From assembly GCA_001898625.1 (NCBI GenBank), contig MKUP01000028.1, positions 1 through 64,000 on the forward strand: DNA of 64,000 bases, read 5' to 3'. The notes beneath the pieces were generated by a model. That model searched no databases, had not been told where the DNA came from, and saw only the letters and a program-made list of their open reading frames with translations. Below, piece after piece: positions 27,399-36,918 of the stretch. Each line of letters begins with the position of its first letter. Within the stretch, counting starts at the first letter, position 1. A program made the translations under genes and the position numbers. This DNA is from Burkholderiales bacterium 67-32. Its GTDB lineage: Bacteria; Pseudomonadota; Gammaproteobacteria; Burkholderiales; Burkholderiaceae_B.

Positions 27399-28400
27399 CT
27401 AGGCGGCCAGCCGCGAGGCTGGCGTGTCGATCGGGTGATCGAACCAGTCGGCCACCGCCTGCCATTGATCGCGCGTGTTTTCTATCAAATTCAGTTGCGC
27501 ACAGAACTGCGGCCCTCCCGGCAGCGAGCCCAGATACCAGCCGATATGCTTGCGCGCGGTTCGCACGCCCGTGTATTCGCCGTAGAAACGGTAGTGGTCG
27601 TCGAGGTGCTGCAGCAGCAGTTCGCGCATCTCCGCCTGTGTGGGAGCGGGCAGGCGGGTTCCGGTGCGCAGGTAATGGTCGATTTCCCGGAACAGCCAGG
27701 GCCGGCCCTGGGCCGCCCGGCCGATCATGACGGCGTCGGCGCCGGTGGCGTCGAGCACGCGGCGCGCCTTCTCGGGCGAGTCGATGTCGCCGTTGGCGAT
27801 GACGGGAATGGCGAGTTCGGCCTTGACCGCGGCGATGGTCTCGTATTCCGCCTCGCCCATGTAGAGGTCCTCGCGGGTGCGGCCGTGCAGGGCCAGGGCC
27901 GCGATGCCGATGTCCTGCGCGCGCCGCGCCACCCGCAGTACGTTGCGGTCGGCCCGGCGCCAGCCGGTGCGGGTCTTGAGCGTGACGGGCACGCCCAGCG
28001 GCTCGCAGGCACGCACGACGGCGTCCAGGATGCGCGCGACCAGTTCCTCGTCGCGCAGCAGGGCCGAGCCGGCGGCCACGTTGCAGACCTTCTTGGCCGG
28101 ACAGCCCATGTTGATGTCGATGATGCGGGCGCCTTTGCCGACGTTGAAGACGGCGGCCTGCGCCATCATGTCGGGGTCGCTGCCGGCGATCTGCACGGCG
28201 ATGGGATCGCTCTCGCCTTCATGGTCCAGGCGGCGCGAGGTCTTGACGCTGTTCCACAGTCGGGGATTGCTGGCGGCCATCTCGGACACGGCATGGCCGG
28301 CGCCCAGCCGCTTGCACAGCTGGCGGAACGGACGATCCGTCACGCCCGCCATGGGAGCGACGAAAACGTTGTTCGGAAGGTCGTAGGGGCCGATGCGCAT
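27399..28400 (-). CDS. dusB: tRNA-dihydrouridine synthase B
   Basis: 333 residues, FMN TIM barrel. VFVAPMAGVTDRPFRQLC at the N-terminus and DINMGCPAKKV with the catalytic Cys100; phosphate loop ANGDIDSPEKA. It reduces uridines in the tRNA D-loop. The dusB-fis pair is the conserved proteobacterial arrangement. Confidence 0.96.
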   Translation of the reverse strand: MRIGPYDLPNNVFVAPMAGVTDRPFRQLCKRLGAGHAVSEMAASNPRLWNSVKTSRRLDHEGESDPIAVQIAGSDPDMMAQAAVFNVGKGARIIDINMGCPAKKVCNVAAGSALLRDEELVARILDAVVRACEPLGVPVTLKTRTGWRRADRNVLRVARRAQDIGIAALALHGRTREDLYMGEAEYETIAAVKAELAIPVIANGDIDSPEKARRVLDATGADAVMIGRAAQGRPWLFREIDHYLRTGTRLPAPTQAEMRELLLQHLDDHYRFYGEYTGVRTARKHIGWYLGSLPGGPQFCAQLNLIENTRDQWQAVADWFDHPIDTPASRLAA

Positions 28401-28500
28401 GACTGAATGCGCCGTCAGCCCTGTTCATGGGGGATGCGGCGCGTGGGCAAAAATGTCCGAGGAAGGCGGGGATTGTACCGCTGTCGGGGCGCCGCGGCGA

Positions 28501-29679
28501 TCAGGTCCGCAGTCCCTCCATCAATTGTCGCGCCAGCGGTCCGCGCAGCGTGCGCGACATGTCCAGGCCCAGCAGGGCCAGGCCGCAGGCATGCTCGACG
28601 GGGGCCAGGCCGGTCGCGAAGATGCGCGGCATGAAATCGGTCAGGCCGCTGGTCAGCCAGCGGTCGGCCCCGCGGGCGCGGGCGTAGGCCGCCAGCAGTG
28701 GGGCGGCGCTGGCGGACGGATCGCGCAGCAGGGGGGCGAGGCTTTCGGCCAGCCGCGCGGCGTCGCGCAGGCCGAGATTCATGCCCTGGCCGGCCACGGG
28801 GTGCAGGGTCTGGGCGGCATTGCCGATGGCGACGGCGTTGCCGTCGACCACGTGGCGGCGCAGGTTGATGCCCAGGGGATAGCGGTGGCGCGGGCCGGCG
28901 GCGGCGAAGCTACCCAGCCGGGTGCCGAAGGTCTGCCCCAGGGCGTCGGCGAAGGCGCTGTCGTCCAGCGCCGCCAGGCGCTCGGCATGGCCGGGGCGGC
29001 AGCACCATACCAGGGCGTAGCGGCCGGCGTCATGGGCGGGGCCGGCGGGATAGGGCAGCAGGGCCAGGGGCCCCTCGGGGGTGAAGCGTTCCCAGGCCCA
29101 GCCCGGGCGCGGGCGGCCGGCGCGGACGATGGCCAGGATGGCATGCTGGCGGTAGTCGCGGTGCAGGTCGTTGCGGGCCTGGTGGTCGAAGGTACCGCCT
29201 TCGGCGTGGACGCAGGCCCGGGCGGTCCATTCCAGACCGTCCTGGCCGACCACGGCGGCGTCGCCTTCCTGGCGCAGGATGGCGGCGGGCTCGCCCGCGC
29301 GGACGGTGATGCCCGACAGCGCCAGCGCGGCGTCCAGGGCCTCGACGATGGCCGGATAGGGCACGACCGTGCCCAGCGCCGGCACGCCGAAATCGCCGTG
29401 CGAGATATGGGTGCGGCCCAGGCGGCCCTTCTGCGAGACGTGGACGTGCAGGATGTCGGCGCCGCCGTCCGGCCAGGCGCCCAGCGACGCCAGCAGCACC
29501 CGGCTGCCATGGTTGAGCGCCATCGAGCGCGGATCGGCCGCCGCGCTGGCGGGAGCGACGGCGGGACGCCGGGGCCGGCACAGCACGATGCGTTCGGGCC
29601 GGGCGGTCGCGCGGGCCAGGAGCAGCGCCAGCGTGGCCCCGACGGGGCCGCCGCCCAGGATGGTGACGTCTGCTTGCAT
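28501..29679 (-). CDS. ubiH: UbiH/UbiF/VisC-family FAD monooxygenase
   Basis: 392 residues. The N-terminal dinucleotide site is LGGGPVGATLALLLA, and the C-terminal FAD motif is GNAAQTLHPVAGQGMNLGLRDA, typical of ubiquinone ring hydroxylases. The middle DG motif is weak (AEGGTFD). Which ring position it hydroxylates cannot be settled by eye. It follows pepP by seven bases, a linkage conserved in proteobacteria (pepP-ubiH). Confidence 0.88.
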   Translation of the reverse strand: MQADVTILGGGPVGATLALLLARATARPERIVLCRPRRPAVAPASAAADPRSMALNHGSRVLLASLGAWPDGGADILHVHVSQKGRLGRTHISHGDFGVPALGTVVPYPAIVEALDAALALSGITVRAGEPAAILRQEGDAAVVGQDGLEWTARACVHAEGGTFDHQARNDLHRDYRQHAILAIVRAGRPRPGWAWERFTPEGPLALLPYPAGPAHDAGRYALVWCCRPGHAERLAALDDSAFADALGQTFGTRLGSFAAAGPRHRYPLGINLRRHVVDGNAVAIGNAAQTLHPVAGQGMNLGLRDAARLAESLAPLLRDPSASAAPLLAAYARARGADRWLTSGLTDFMPRIFATGLAPVEHACGLALLGLDMSRTLRGPLARQLMEGLRT

Positions 29680-29686
29680 GCCCGCG

Positions 29687-31036
29687 TCAGCCCCGCATCA
29701 GGGCTTCGATCTCGTCGGCGGCAACGGGCACGCCGCGGGTGATCAGCTCGCAGCCGGACGCGGTCACGACGGCATCGTCCTCGATGCGGATGCCGATGTC
29801 CCAGAACCGTTCGGGCACGTCGGCCGCGGGGCGGACGTAGATGCCGGGTTCGATGGTGAGCACCATGCCTGGCCGCAGCTCGCGCCACGGACGGGGCTCG
29901 TCCGCGGACGACGCCGCGCCCGGTTCGCGGTAGTCGCCCACGTCGTGCACGTCCATGCCCAGCCAGTGGCCGGTGCGGTGCATGTAGAAGCGGGCATATT
30001 GCTGGGACTCCAGCACGCCGTCCAGCGTGCCCGTCAGCAGTCCTTCGTCGATCATGCCCTGCGCCAGTACGCGGACCGCGGCGTCGTGGCCCTCGTTCCA
30101 GCGTGCGCCGGGGCGGGTCAGGGCGGTGGCGGCGTTCTGCGCTTCCTGCACCAGGTCGTACAGTGCGCGCTGCGGACCGCTGAAGCGGCCGTTGACGGGG
30201 AAGGTGCGGGTGATGTCCGAGGCGTAGCCGTCCAGTTCGCAGCCGGCGTCGATCAGCAGCAGGTCGCCGTCCTTCAGTTCGGTATCCCCGGCGCGGTAGT
30301 GCAGCACGCAGGCGTTGTGGCCGGTGGCGACGATGGAGTTGTAGGCCACGGCCTGCGAGCCGTGGCGGCGGAATTCGTGCAGCAGCTCGGCTTCGATCTC
30401 GTATTCGCGCAGGCCCGGCCGCGACGTCCGCATGGCGCGCACGTGGGCGCCCGCCGAGATGGCGCCGGCGCGGCGCATGGTCTCGATCTCGAAGGTGTCC
30501 TTGACCAGGCGCATTTCCGCCAGGATGGCCCGCAGGTCGTAGCTGCTGGCAGGCGCTGTGGCGCCGGACCGGCCCATGGCGCGCACGCGGTCCAGCCAGC
30601 CGCGCAGGTGGGTATCGAACAGGCGGTCGCTGCCCATGGGCACGAACAGCGCCGGCTGGTCGGCGATGAGCTTGGGCAGTTCGTCGGCCAGCGCCTCGAC
30701 CGGCAGCGCGCGGTCGAAGCCGAATTGTTCGGCGGCCGCGTCGGGGCCGATCCGGTAGCCGTCCCAGATCTCGCGTTCCAGGTTCTTGCCGCGGCAGAAC
30801 AGGATGCTGCGGTCTTCGGCGCCCGCGATCAGGACCAGCCAGGCCTCGGGTTCGGGAAAACCGGTCAGGTAGAAGAAGTCGCTGTCGAAGCGGAACGGGA
30901 ACTCGGCGTCGCGATTGCGGACGAGTTCACGCGAGGTGGGCAGGATCGCGATGCCGCCGCCGCGGGCATGCATGGTGTCCAGCACGCGCCGGCGGCGCGC
31001 GGCGAAAGGGGCGAGGTCCGGGGCGGGAATGCTCAT
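29687..31036 (-). CDS. pepP: Xaa-Pro aminopeptidase P
   Basis: 449 residues: N-terminal domain, then a pita-bread metallopeptidase. Metal ligands appear in DAGCELDGYASDITRTFPVNG (two Asp), HRTGHWLGMDVHDVG (His), TIEPGIY (Glu) and IRIEDDAV (Glu). It removes N-terminal residues preceding proline. Operon with murU upstream and ubiH downstream. Confidence 0.95.
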   Translation of the reverse strand: MSIPAPDLAPFAARRRRVLDTMHARGGGIAILPTSRELVRNRDAEFPFRFDSDFFYLTGFPEPEAWLVLIAGAEDRSILFCRGKNLEREIWDGYRIGPDAAAEQFGFDRALPVEALADELPKLIADQPALFVPMGSDRLFDTHLRGWLDRVRAMGRSGATAPASSYDLRAILAEMRLVKDTFEIETMRRAGAISAGAHVRAMRTSRPGLREYEIEAELLHEFRRHGSQAVAYNSIVATGHNACVLHYRAGDTELKDGDLLLIDAGCELDGYASDITRTFPVNGRFSGPQRALYDLVQEAQNAATALTRPGARWNEGHDAAVRVLAQGMIDEGLLTGTLDGVLESQQYARFYMHRTGHWLGMDVHDVGDYREPGAASSADEPRPWRELRPGMVLTIEPGIYVRPAADVPERFWDIGIRIEDDAVVTASGCELITRGVPVAADEIEALMRG

Positions 31037-31069
31037 GGCGATGGATCCGTGCGCGGGAATGACCAGGGT

Positions 31070-31747
31070 TTATTGTAGGCTGGCATCGAGTTCGGCCAGG
31101 CGCTGCGGCGTGCCCACGTCGGTCCAGCGGCCGCCGTGATGCATGCCGCCGACCTGGTCGCGGGCCATGGCGGCGCGCAGCAGGGGCGCCAGCCTGGCCG
31201 GCTCGCCCGCCGGCAGGCCGGCGAACAGCTCGGGTTGGTAGACGCCGATGCCGGCGAAGGTCAGCCGGGGCTCGCCGTCCTGGACCAGGCCGGACGGCGC
31301 CAGGCGGAAATCGCCCGTGGGGTGGTGGGCGGGATTGTCGACCAGCACCAGCCAGGCCAGGCGGCCCTGCCGCGGCAGGTCGCTGGCGGCAGCCAGGGCC
31401 AGGGCCGGATCCCAGTCGGTCCAGATATCGCCGTTGATCACCAGGAAGGGCTCGCCGCCCAGCAGGGGCAGGGCCTGGCGGATGCCGCCGGCCGTCTCCA
31501 GCGCGGTGGCCTCCGCCGAGTAGCGCAGGCGCACGTTCCACTGCGAGCCGTCGCCCAGCGCTTCCTCGATGCGGGCGCCCAGCCAGGCATGGTTGACGAC
31601 GATGTCGCGCACCCCCGCCCGCGCCAGCCGGTCGATGTGCCAGACGATCAGCGGCTTGCCGCCGGCCGGCAGCAGCGGTTTGGGCACGCTGTCGGTCAGC
31701 GGCCGCATGCGTTCGCCGCGGCCGGCCGCCAGGATCATGGCGCGCAT
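31070..31747 (-). CDS. murU: N-acetylmuramate-1-phosphate uridylyltransferase MurU
   Basis: 225 residues; MRAMILAAGRGERMRPLT and PKPLLPAGGKPLI are the nucleotidyltransferase signatures, with LVINGDIW for the metal Asp. The ATG overlaps the amgK stop (ATGA). With AmgK it converts recycled MurNAc to UDP-MurNAc, bypassing de novo synthesis and giving intrinsic fosfomycin tolerance in pseudomonads. Confidence 0.92.
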   Translation of the reverse strand: MRAMILAAGRGERMRPLTDSVPKPLLPAGGKPLIVWHIDRLARAGVRDIVVNHAWLGARIEEALGDGSQWNVRLRYSAEATALETAGGIRQALPLLGGEPFLVINGDIWTDWDPALALAAASDLPRQGRLAWLVLVDNPAHHPTGDFRLAPSGLVQDGEPRLTFAGIGVYQPELFAGLPAGEPARLAPLLRAAMARDQVGGMHHGGRWTDVGTPQRLAELDASLQ

Positions 31748-32826
31748 CAGAAGGTGTACCCGGTGGCGGACGTTTGCCCGTCCAGCTTGTCCAGCAGCTT
31801 CATCAGCGGTTTGAAGGCCAGGTAGCGGCTGGCCACCTGCCGGACGTAAGTGTTCACGCGCGGTATGTGGTCCAGGTAGCCGAGCTTGCCGTCGCGGTGG
31901 GCCAGGCGGGCGAAGACGCCCAGGATGCGCAGGTTGCGCTGCAGCCCCATCCATTCGTAGGCGCAATGGAAATCGGCGAAGTCGGCGGCCACCGGCAGGC
32001 CGGCCTTGCGCGCCATCTCCCAGTAGCGGATGCCCCAGTCGAGCTGCTGGGGCTCGTCCCAGGTGGTACGGGCGTCGGTCAGGACCGAGGCCAGGTCGTA
32101 GGTGATGGGGCCCACCACCGCGTCCTGGAAGTCGATGACGCCGGGATTGGGGCCGTAGTCCGGTCCGCCCGCCGGCAGGTCGGTCAGCATCAGGTTGGGC
32201 GAGTGGTAGTCGCGGTGTACCAGGACGAAAGGCTGGGCCAGGTTGGCGTCGATCAGCGTCTCGAACACGGCATCGAGCGTGGCCCGGTCGGCCGCGTCCA
32301 GGGGCTGGTCGCGGTAGCGCGCGGCGTACCAGTCGGGAAACAGCTCGAGCTCCGTCGCCAGGCGGGCCTTGTCATAGCGCACCAGGCCGGTGGTTGCGCT
32401 TTGTTGCAACTTCACCAGCGCCGCCAGCGCGTCCATATAGATGCGGTGCGTGTCGTGCGGGGTGGGCGTGCCCCGCAGGTAGTCGACGTAGGTGCTGCGC
32501 CCCAGGTCCGACAGCAGCAGGAAGCCCTGGCCCAGGTCCTGCGCCAGCACGCGCGGCACGTGCACGCCGGCGGCGTGCAGCAGTCCGGCCACGTGCAGGA
32601 AGGGGCGGCAGTCCTCCTTGTCGGGCGGGGCGTCCATCACGACCGCGGTGCCCGGGCCCATGGCGACCCGGAAATACCGCCGGAAGCTGGCGTCGCTGGA
32701 GGCTGGCTGGAGGGTGGAAGGGTCGAGCTGGAGCTGCCGGGGAAGGCTGGACAGCCAGGCGGCGACCTGGGTTCGCCTGGGGTCGGCGCCGGCCTGGCCG
32801 GCGGCTTGATCGGGGATGGCATTCAT
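31747..32826 (-). CDS. amgK: anomeric MurNAc/GlcNAc kinase AmgK
   Basis: 359 residues, aminoglycoside phosphotransferase-like kinase fold. Brenner motif LVHRDYHSPNLML and the metal Asp in VIDFQDAVVGP; VVMDAPPDKEDC in the N-lobe is typical of AmgK. Divergent from lptD, the conserved arrangement in beta- and gammaproteobacteria. Confidence 0.92.
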   Translation of the reverse strand: MNAIPDQAAGQAGADPRRTQVAAWLSSLPRQLQLDPSTLQPASSDASFRRYFRVAMGPGTAVVMDAPPDKEDCRPFLHVAGLLHAAGVHVPRVLAQDLGQGFLLLSDLGRSTYVDYLRGTPTPHDTHRIYMDALAALVKLQQSATTGLVRYDKARLATELELFPDWYAARYRDQPLDAADRATLDAVFETLIDANLAQPFVLVHRDYHSPNLMLTDLPAGGPDYGPNPGVIDFQDAVVGPITYDLASVLTDARTTWDEPQQLDWGIRYWEMARKAGLPVAADFADFHCAYEWMGLQRNLRILGVFARLAHRDGKLGYLDHIPRVNTYVRQVASRYLAFKPLMKLLDKLDGQTSATGYTF

Positions 32827-32992
32827 GCCTCCTATAATACCGACCGATATCGGTTCCCGGAACGAACCCGGCCCTCCTTTTCGGCGGGGCCCGGCGCCCC
32901 CGCCGAAAGCCGCGGGCCGCTATCTTTTTTACCGCGCGCGGCCGTCGGCTCGCGTATTCTTCGACTTTCCGTTTTTTCATTCCTCGAGGCCC

Positions 32993-35269
32993 GTGCGATT
33001 GATCCGGTGGTTCAGCCTGTTTGCAGCATTTGCGGTAGCGCCGCTGGCCTATGCGCAAGACGGTCCGTCCGAATCCCAGGCCGGCGCCGGGCCGGTATCC
33101 GGCCCTGGCCTGCGCCTTTCGCCGGGCCTGCGCCAGCACACCTATGATCCCGACCAGTTGCCGGTGTTCATGCAGGCCGACACGCTCACGGCCGAGGACC
33201 AGGACAAGCTCCGGCTGGAAGGCAGCGCGCAGGTGCGGCGCCAGGACACGATCCTGAAGGGCGACTCCATCGAGTACGACCAGGTCGAGGACGAACTGGA
33301 AGCGCTGGGCAACGTGCGGCTGCTCCGCGACGGCAACCTGCTGACGGGCCCCCGGCTCAAGCTCAACATGAGCAGCGGCACGGGCGAGATCGACAACGCC
33401 CGGTTTTTCTTCGGACTCAACGGCGGCAGCGGCTCGGCCGAGCGCATCCGCATGCTGGGACAGAACCGGGTGCATGCCGACAGGGTGCGCTATACGGGCT
33501 GCGCCTGCGAGAAGCCTGACTGGGAACTGCGCGCCCGGAGCGCCGACTTCGACTACGACGCCGGCAAGGGCGTGGGCTATGGCGGTGTGCTCTATTTCAA
33601 GAACTTCCCCATCCTGGCCTCGCCGGTCATCTCCTTCCCGCTGAACAACGAGCGCAAGTCGGGCTTCCTGTCGCCCACGTTCGGCCTGACCAGCAAGAGC
33701 GGTCCGGAATTCTCGATTCCGTACTACTTCAACATCGCGCCCAACCGCGATGCCACGCTGACCCCGAAATTCATGCTCCGGCGCGGCTTGCAGCTGTCGA
33801 GCGAGTTCCGCTACCTGGAGCCCTCGTTCAGCGGCGTGACGCGGCTGGCCTATCTGCCCGACGACCGGGTGGCGCAGCGCGACCGTTATCTGTTCAGCTC
33901 GCAGCACCGGCAGCAACTGACGCCCAACCTGGGATTCAACTGGAACGTCTCCAAGGCGTCGGACGACGCCTATTTCCGCGACCTGTCCGTGCTGGGCACG
34001 GGCCTGGCCTCGACCGCGACGCTGGAACGTTCGTTCTCGCTGAACTGGCAGCAGGGGTACTGGGAAGCCTATGGCCGCGTGATCAGCTACCAGACGCTGC
34101 AGGATCCGCTGGCGCCCATCGTGCCGCCGTACGGCCGCGAGCCGCAACTGCACCTGACCGGCCAGCGCTACGACTGGAACGGCTTCGACGTGCGGATGGA
34201 CGCGGACGCCACGCGCTTTCGCAGCAATACGCTGGTGAACGGTTCGCGCGCCTACGCCTATCCGTCGGTGTCGTATCCCATCATCCGGCCGGGCGGTTTC
34301 TTCATTCCCAAGATCGGCATCCACTCCACCCGCTACAACACGGATTCCTATCAGGGCGCGGCGTCCTACACCGCCAACCGTACCGTGCCCATCATGTCGC
34401 TGGACACCGGCCTGATCTTCGAGCGCGACAGCACGCTGCTCGGCAAGGAGGCCCGCCAGACCCTGGAACCGCGCCTCTACTACCTGCGCGTGCCGTATCG
34501 CAATCAGTCGAACCTGCCCATCTACGACACGGCGCTGGCGGACTTCAATTTCGCGCAGATCTTCTCCGAGAACCTCTATTCGGGCTGGGACCGGATCGCC
34601 GAGGCCAACCAGTTGACCGCGGCGCTGACCACGCGCTGGCTCGACCCCAAGACCGGCGTGGAGCGCGCGCGCATCATGGGTGCCCAGCGGCTGTACTTCA
34701 GCGACCAGCGGGTCACGCTGCCGGGCGAGGAGCCCAGTTCCGACGGCCGTTCCGACTTCCTGGTGTCGGTCTACGGCGCGCTGACGTCCACGCTTAGCGG
34801 CGAGACGACGGTGCAATACAATCCCAAGATCGAGCGCGTGACCCGGTCCACGATCGGCGCGCGATGGAGCCCGCAGCGCCTCAGCACGGTATCGCTGGCC
34901 TACCGCTACAAGCGCGAGACGGTCAGCGTGCCGGGGCAGGAGTTGATCGACATCGCCTTCCAGTGGCCGCTTGCGCCCCGTTGGTTCGGCATCGGGCGCA
35001 TCAACTATTCGTTGATCGAGAACCGGATCGCCGAAGCGGTGGCCGGGATCGAATACAACGGCGGGTGTTGCTGGGCTTTCCGCCTGGTCGGCCAGCGCTA
35101 CGCGGTGGCCAAGGACAACGCCACGACCGCGATGTTCTTCCAGCTCGAGCTGACCGGATTCGGCGGCATCGGGGCGAGCCCGATGACGACGCTGCGCCGG
35201 AGCATCCCGGGTTATCAGGTAATCAACCCGCCGCCTGAGAAAGGGACGGTGTTCGAAAGGTACGAATGA
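32993..35269 (+). CDS. lptD: LPS assembly outer-membrane protein LptD
   Basis: 758 residues from a GTG at 32993 preceded by GAGG; this start yields the signal peptide LIRWFSLFAAFAVAPLAYAQ, whereas the long upstream frame from 32816 does not. An OstA/LptA-like jellyroll (FMQADTLTAED, DSIEYDQVEDELEALGNV) is followed by the 26-strand barrel. The disulfide cysteines are present as TGCACEKPDW and NGGCCWAFR. It inserts LPS in the outer leaflet with LptE. Confidence 0.94.
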   Translation: MRLIRWFSLFAAFAVAPLAYAQDGPSESQAGAGPVSGPGLRLSPGLRQHTYDPDQLPVFMQADTLTAEDQDKLRLEGSAQVRRQDTILKGDSIEYDQVEDELEALGNVRLLRDGNLLTGPRLKLNMSSGTGEIDNARFFFGLNGGSGSAERIRMLGQNRVHADRVRYTGCACEKPDWELRARSADFDYDAGKGVGYGGVLYFKNFPILASPVISFPLNNERKSGFLSPTFGLTSKSGPEFSIPYYFNIAPNRDATLTPKFMLRRGLQLSSEFRYLEPSFSGVTRLAYLPDDRVAQRDRYLFSSQHRQQLTPNLGFNWNVSKASDDAYFRDLSVLGTGLASTATLERSFSLNWQQGYWEAYGRVISYQTLQDPLAPIVPPYGREPQLHLTGQRYDWNGFDVRMDADATRFRSNTLVNGSRAYAYPSVSYPIIRPGGFFIPKIGIHSTRYNTDSYQGAASYTANRTVPIMSLDTGLIFERDSTLLGKEARQTLEPRLYYLRVPYRNQSNLPIYDTALADFNFAQIFSENLYSGWDRIAEANQLTAALTTRWLDPKTGVERARIMGAQRLYFSDQRVTLPGEEPSSDGRSDFLVSVYGALTSTLSGETTVQYNPKIERVTRSTIGARWSPQRLSTVSLAYRYKRETVSVPGQELIDIAFQWPLAPRWFGIGRINYSLIENRIAEAVAGIEYNGGCCWAFRLVGQRYAVAKDNATTAMFFQLELTGFGGIGASPMTTLRRSIPGYQVINPPPEKGTVFERYE

Positions 35270-36780
35270 TGGTTTCCAAGGTATTGCCCAGAATGACGAA
35301 AGCGGCCCACGGCGTCGCCCTTTGCTGCCTGGCCGCTTTGGCGGGCGGGTCGGCGGTGGCTCAGGGGCTGCGCATGCCCGGCGACCTCGGCGGCTCGCCG
35401 GGCGGCAACGGTCCGACCCTGCTCGGACCGCAGTCCGCGCCGCCCGCCAGCCAGGCTCCTCTGATCCCGGCGGCGCCGGTGGCCCCGACTGCCCCGGCTG
35501 CGCAGGCGCCGCGCAGCACCAGCGGTTCGCGCATCCAGTTGGGCGACAACATCGTCGCCGTGGTCAACACCGACGTCATCACCCGCCGCGAACTCGACGC
35601 CCGTGTGCACGCCGCCCAGGCCACGCTGGCGCGCCAGCAGATCGCGCCGCCGGACGCGGCCACGCTGGAGCGGCAGGTGCTGGAACGCATGGTCGTCGAG
35701 AAGACCCAGTTGCAGGAGGCTGCGCAGACCGGCATCCGCATCGACGACCTGCAGCTCGACCGCGCCATCAGCAGGATTGCCCAGCAGAACAACGTGTCGG
35801 TTTCGCAGATGCGCGACCAGATCGAGCGCGATGGCCTGCCGTTCTCGATCTATCGTGACGACCTGCGGCAGGAAATCACGCTGATGCGCCTGCGCGAACG
35901 CGCGGTCGACAGCCAGATCCAGATCTCCGAACCCGAGATCGATGCCTATCTGTCCGAACAGCACGAAGCCGCGCCTTCGGACCTGGGGCTGGCCCAGATC
36001 CTGGTGCGCGTGCCCGAGGGCAGTTCGTCCGACATGGTGGCGCGCCTGCGCCGCAAGGCCGAGACCTTGCTCCAGCAGGCCCGCGGCGGCGCCGATTTCG
36101 CCCAGTTGGCGGCCTCGTCCTCCGACGGCGAGGAAGCGCTGCGCGGCGGCGACCTGGGGTCCCGTCCCACCGACCGCTGGCCGTCGATGTTCGTCGACGC
36201 GGTGGCGCAGCTGAGTCCGGGCGGCATCAGCGAGATCATCCAGAGCGGCAACGGTTTCCACATCATCAAGCTGGTCGAGCGCAAGTCGTCCGGGGGCGCC
36301 AGCGGCAATGTCGGTGCGATGCCCGTGCGGCAGACGCATGCCCGCCACATCCTGATACGGCCCACCGAGGTGCTGACCGCCGAACAGGCGCGCGAACGCC
36401 TGGCCAACATCCGCCAGCGCATCGTGCAGGGCGGGTCGAGCTTCGCCGACATGGCCCGTCAGTATTCCAACGACGCTTCGGCGCCGCAGGGCGGCGATCT
36501 GGGCTGGCTGTCGCCCCAGGAAACCGTGCCGGAGTTCGAGCGCGCCATGGATGCGCTGCAGCCCGGCCAGGTGAGCGAGCCCGTGCAGTCGCCGTTCGGC
36601 TGGCACCTGATCCAGGTCGTCGAGCGCCGTACGCAGGACGTCGGCCGCGAGCGGCAGCGTGCCGAGGCGCGCCAGACGCTGTTCCAGCGCAAGCTGGACC
36701 AGGCGTACGAGGATTGGGCGCGGCAGCTGCGGGACAAGGCCTACGTCGAATTGAGGTTGAACCCCCCCCCTACGCCCTGA
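35266..36780 (+). CDS. surA: periplasmic chaperone/PPIase SurA
   Basis: 504 residues; the ATG overlaps the lptD stop. Signal peptide to about residue 27, a Pro/Ala/Gly-rich insertion (about 30-85), the N-terminal chaperone domain (VVNTDVITRRELDAR), and two parvulin domains (LAQILVRVP and ARHILIRPTE starts). It escorts outer-membrane proteins, including LptD. The last residues (NPPPTP) are encoded by the family A repeat. Confidence 0.95.
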   Translation: MMVSKVLPRMTKAAHGVALCCLAALAGGSAVAQGLRMPGDLGGSPGGNGPTLLGPQSAPPASQAPLIPAAPVAPTAPAAQAPRSTSGSRIQLGDNIVAVVNTDVITRRELDARVHAAQATLARQQIAPPDAATLERQVLERMVVEKTQLQEAAQTGIRIDDLQLDRAISRIAQQNNVSVSQMRDQIERDGLPFSIYRDDLRQEITLMRLRERAVDSQIQISEPEIDAYLSEQHEAAPSDLGLAQILVRVPEGSSSDMVARLRRKAETLLQQARGGADFAQLAASSSDGEEALRGGDLGSRPTDRWPSMFVDAVAQLSPGGISEIIQSGNGFHIIKLVERKSSGGASGNVGAMPVRQTHARHILIRPTEVLTAEQARERLANIRQRIVQGGSSFADMARQYSNDASAPQGGDLGWLSPQETVPEFERAMDALQPGQVSEPVQSPFGWHLIQVVERRTQDVGRERQRAEARQTLFQRKLDQAYEDWARQLRDKAYVELRLNPPPTP

Positions 36781-36843
36781 CGGGCGCCCCCCTAGGGGGG
36801 CGGCACTGGCGGACCGGCGGAGCCGGATCCGCTGTGCCCTGGG
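36762..36843. repeat. dispersed intergenic repeat, family A, copy 3 (inverted)
   Basis: Reverse-oriented copy of the elements at 5283 and 25407, with hairpin GCCCCCCTAGGGGGGC. It includes the last codons and the stop of surA. Confidence 0.85.
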
Positions 36844-36864
36844 GTACTACCCGGCTGGTGGGGG

Positions 36865-36895
36865 ACGGCGTTTTGGGCGCCGTTTTTTGTTTTTT
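36865..36895 (+). terminator. rho-independent terminator between surA and pdxA
   Basis: ACGGCG, seven-base loop, CGCCGT, then TTTTTTGTTTTTT. It suggests lptD-surA and pdxA-ksgA are separate transcripts, or that read-through is partial. Confidence 0.8.
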
Positions 36896-36918
36896 GAGGC
36901 TGGTCGTTGGGCTGGCGG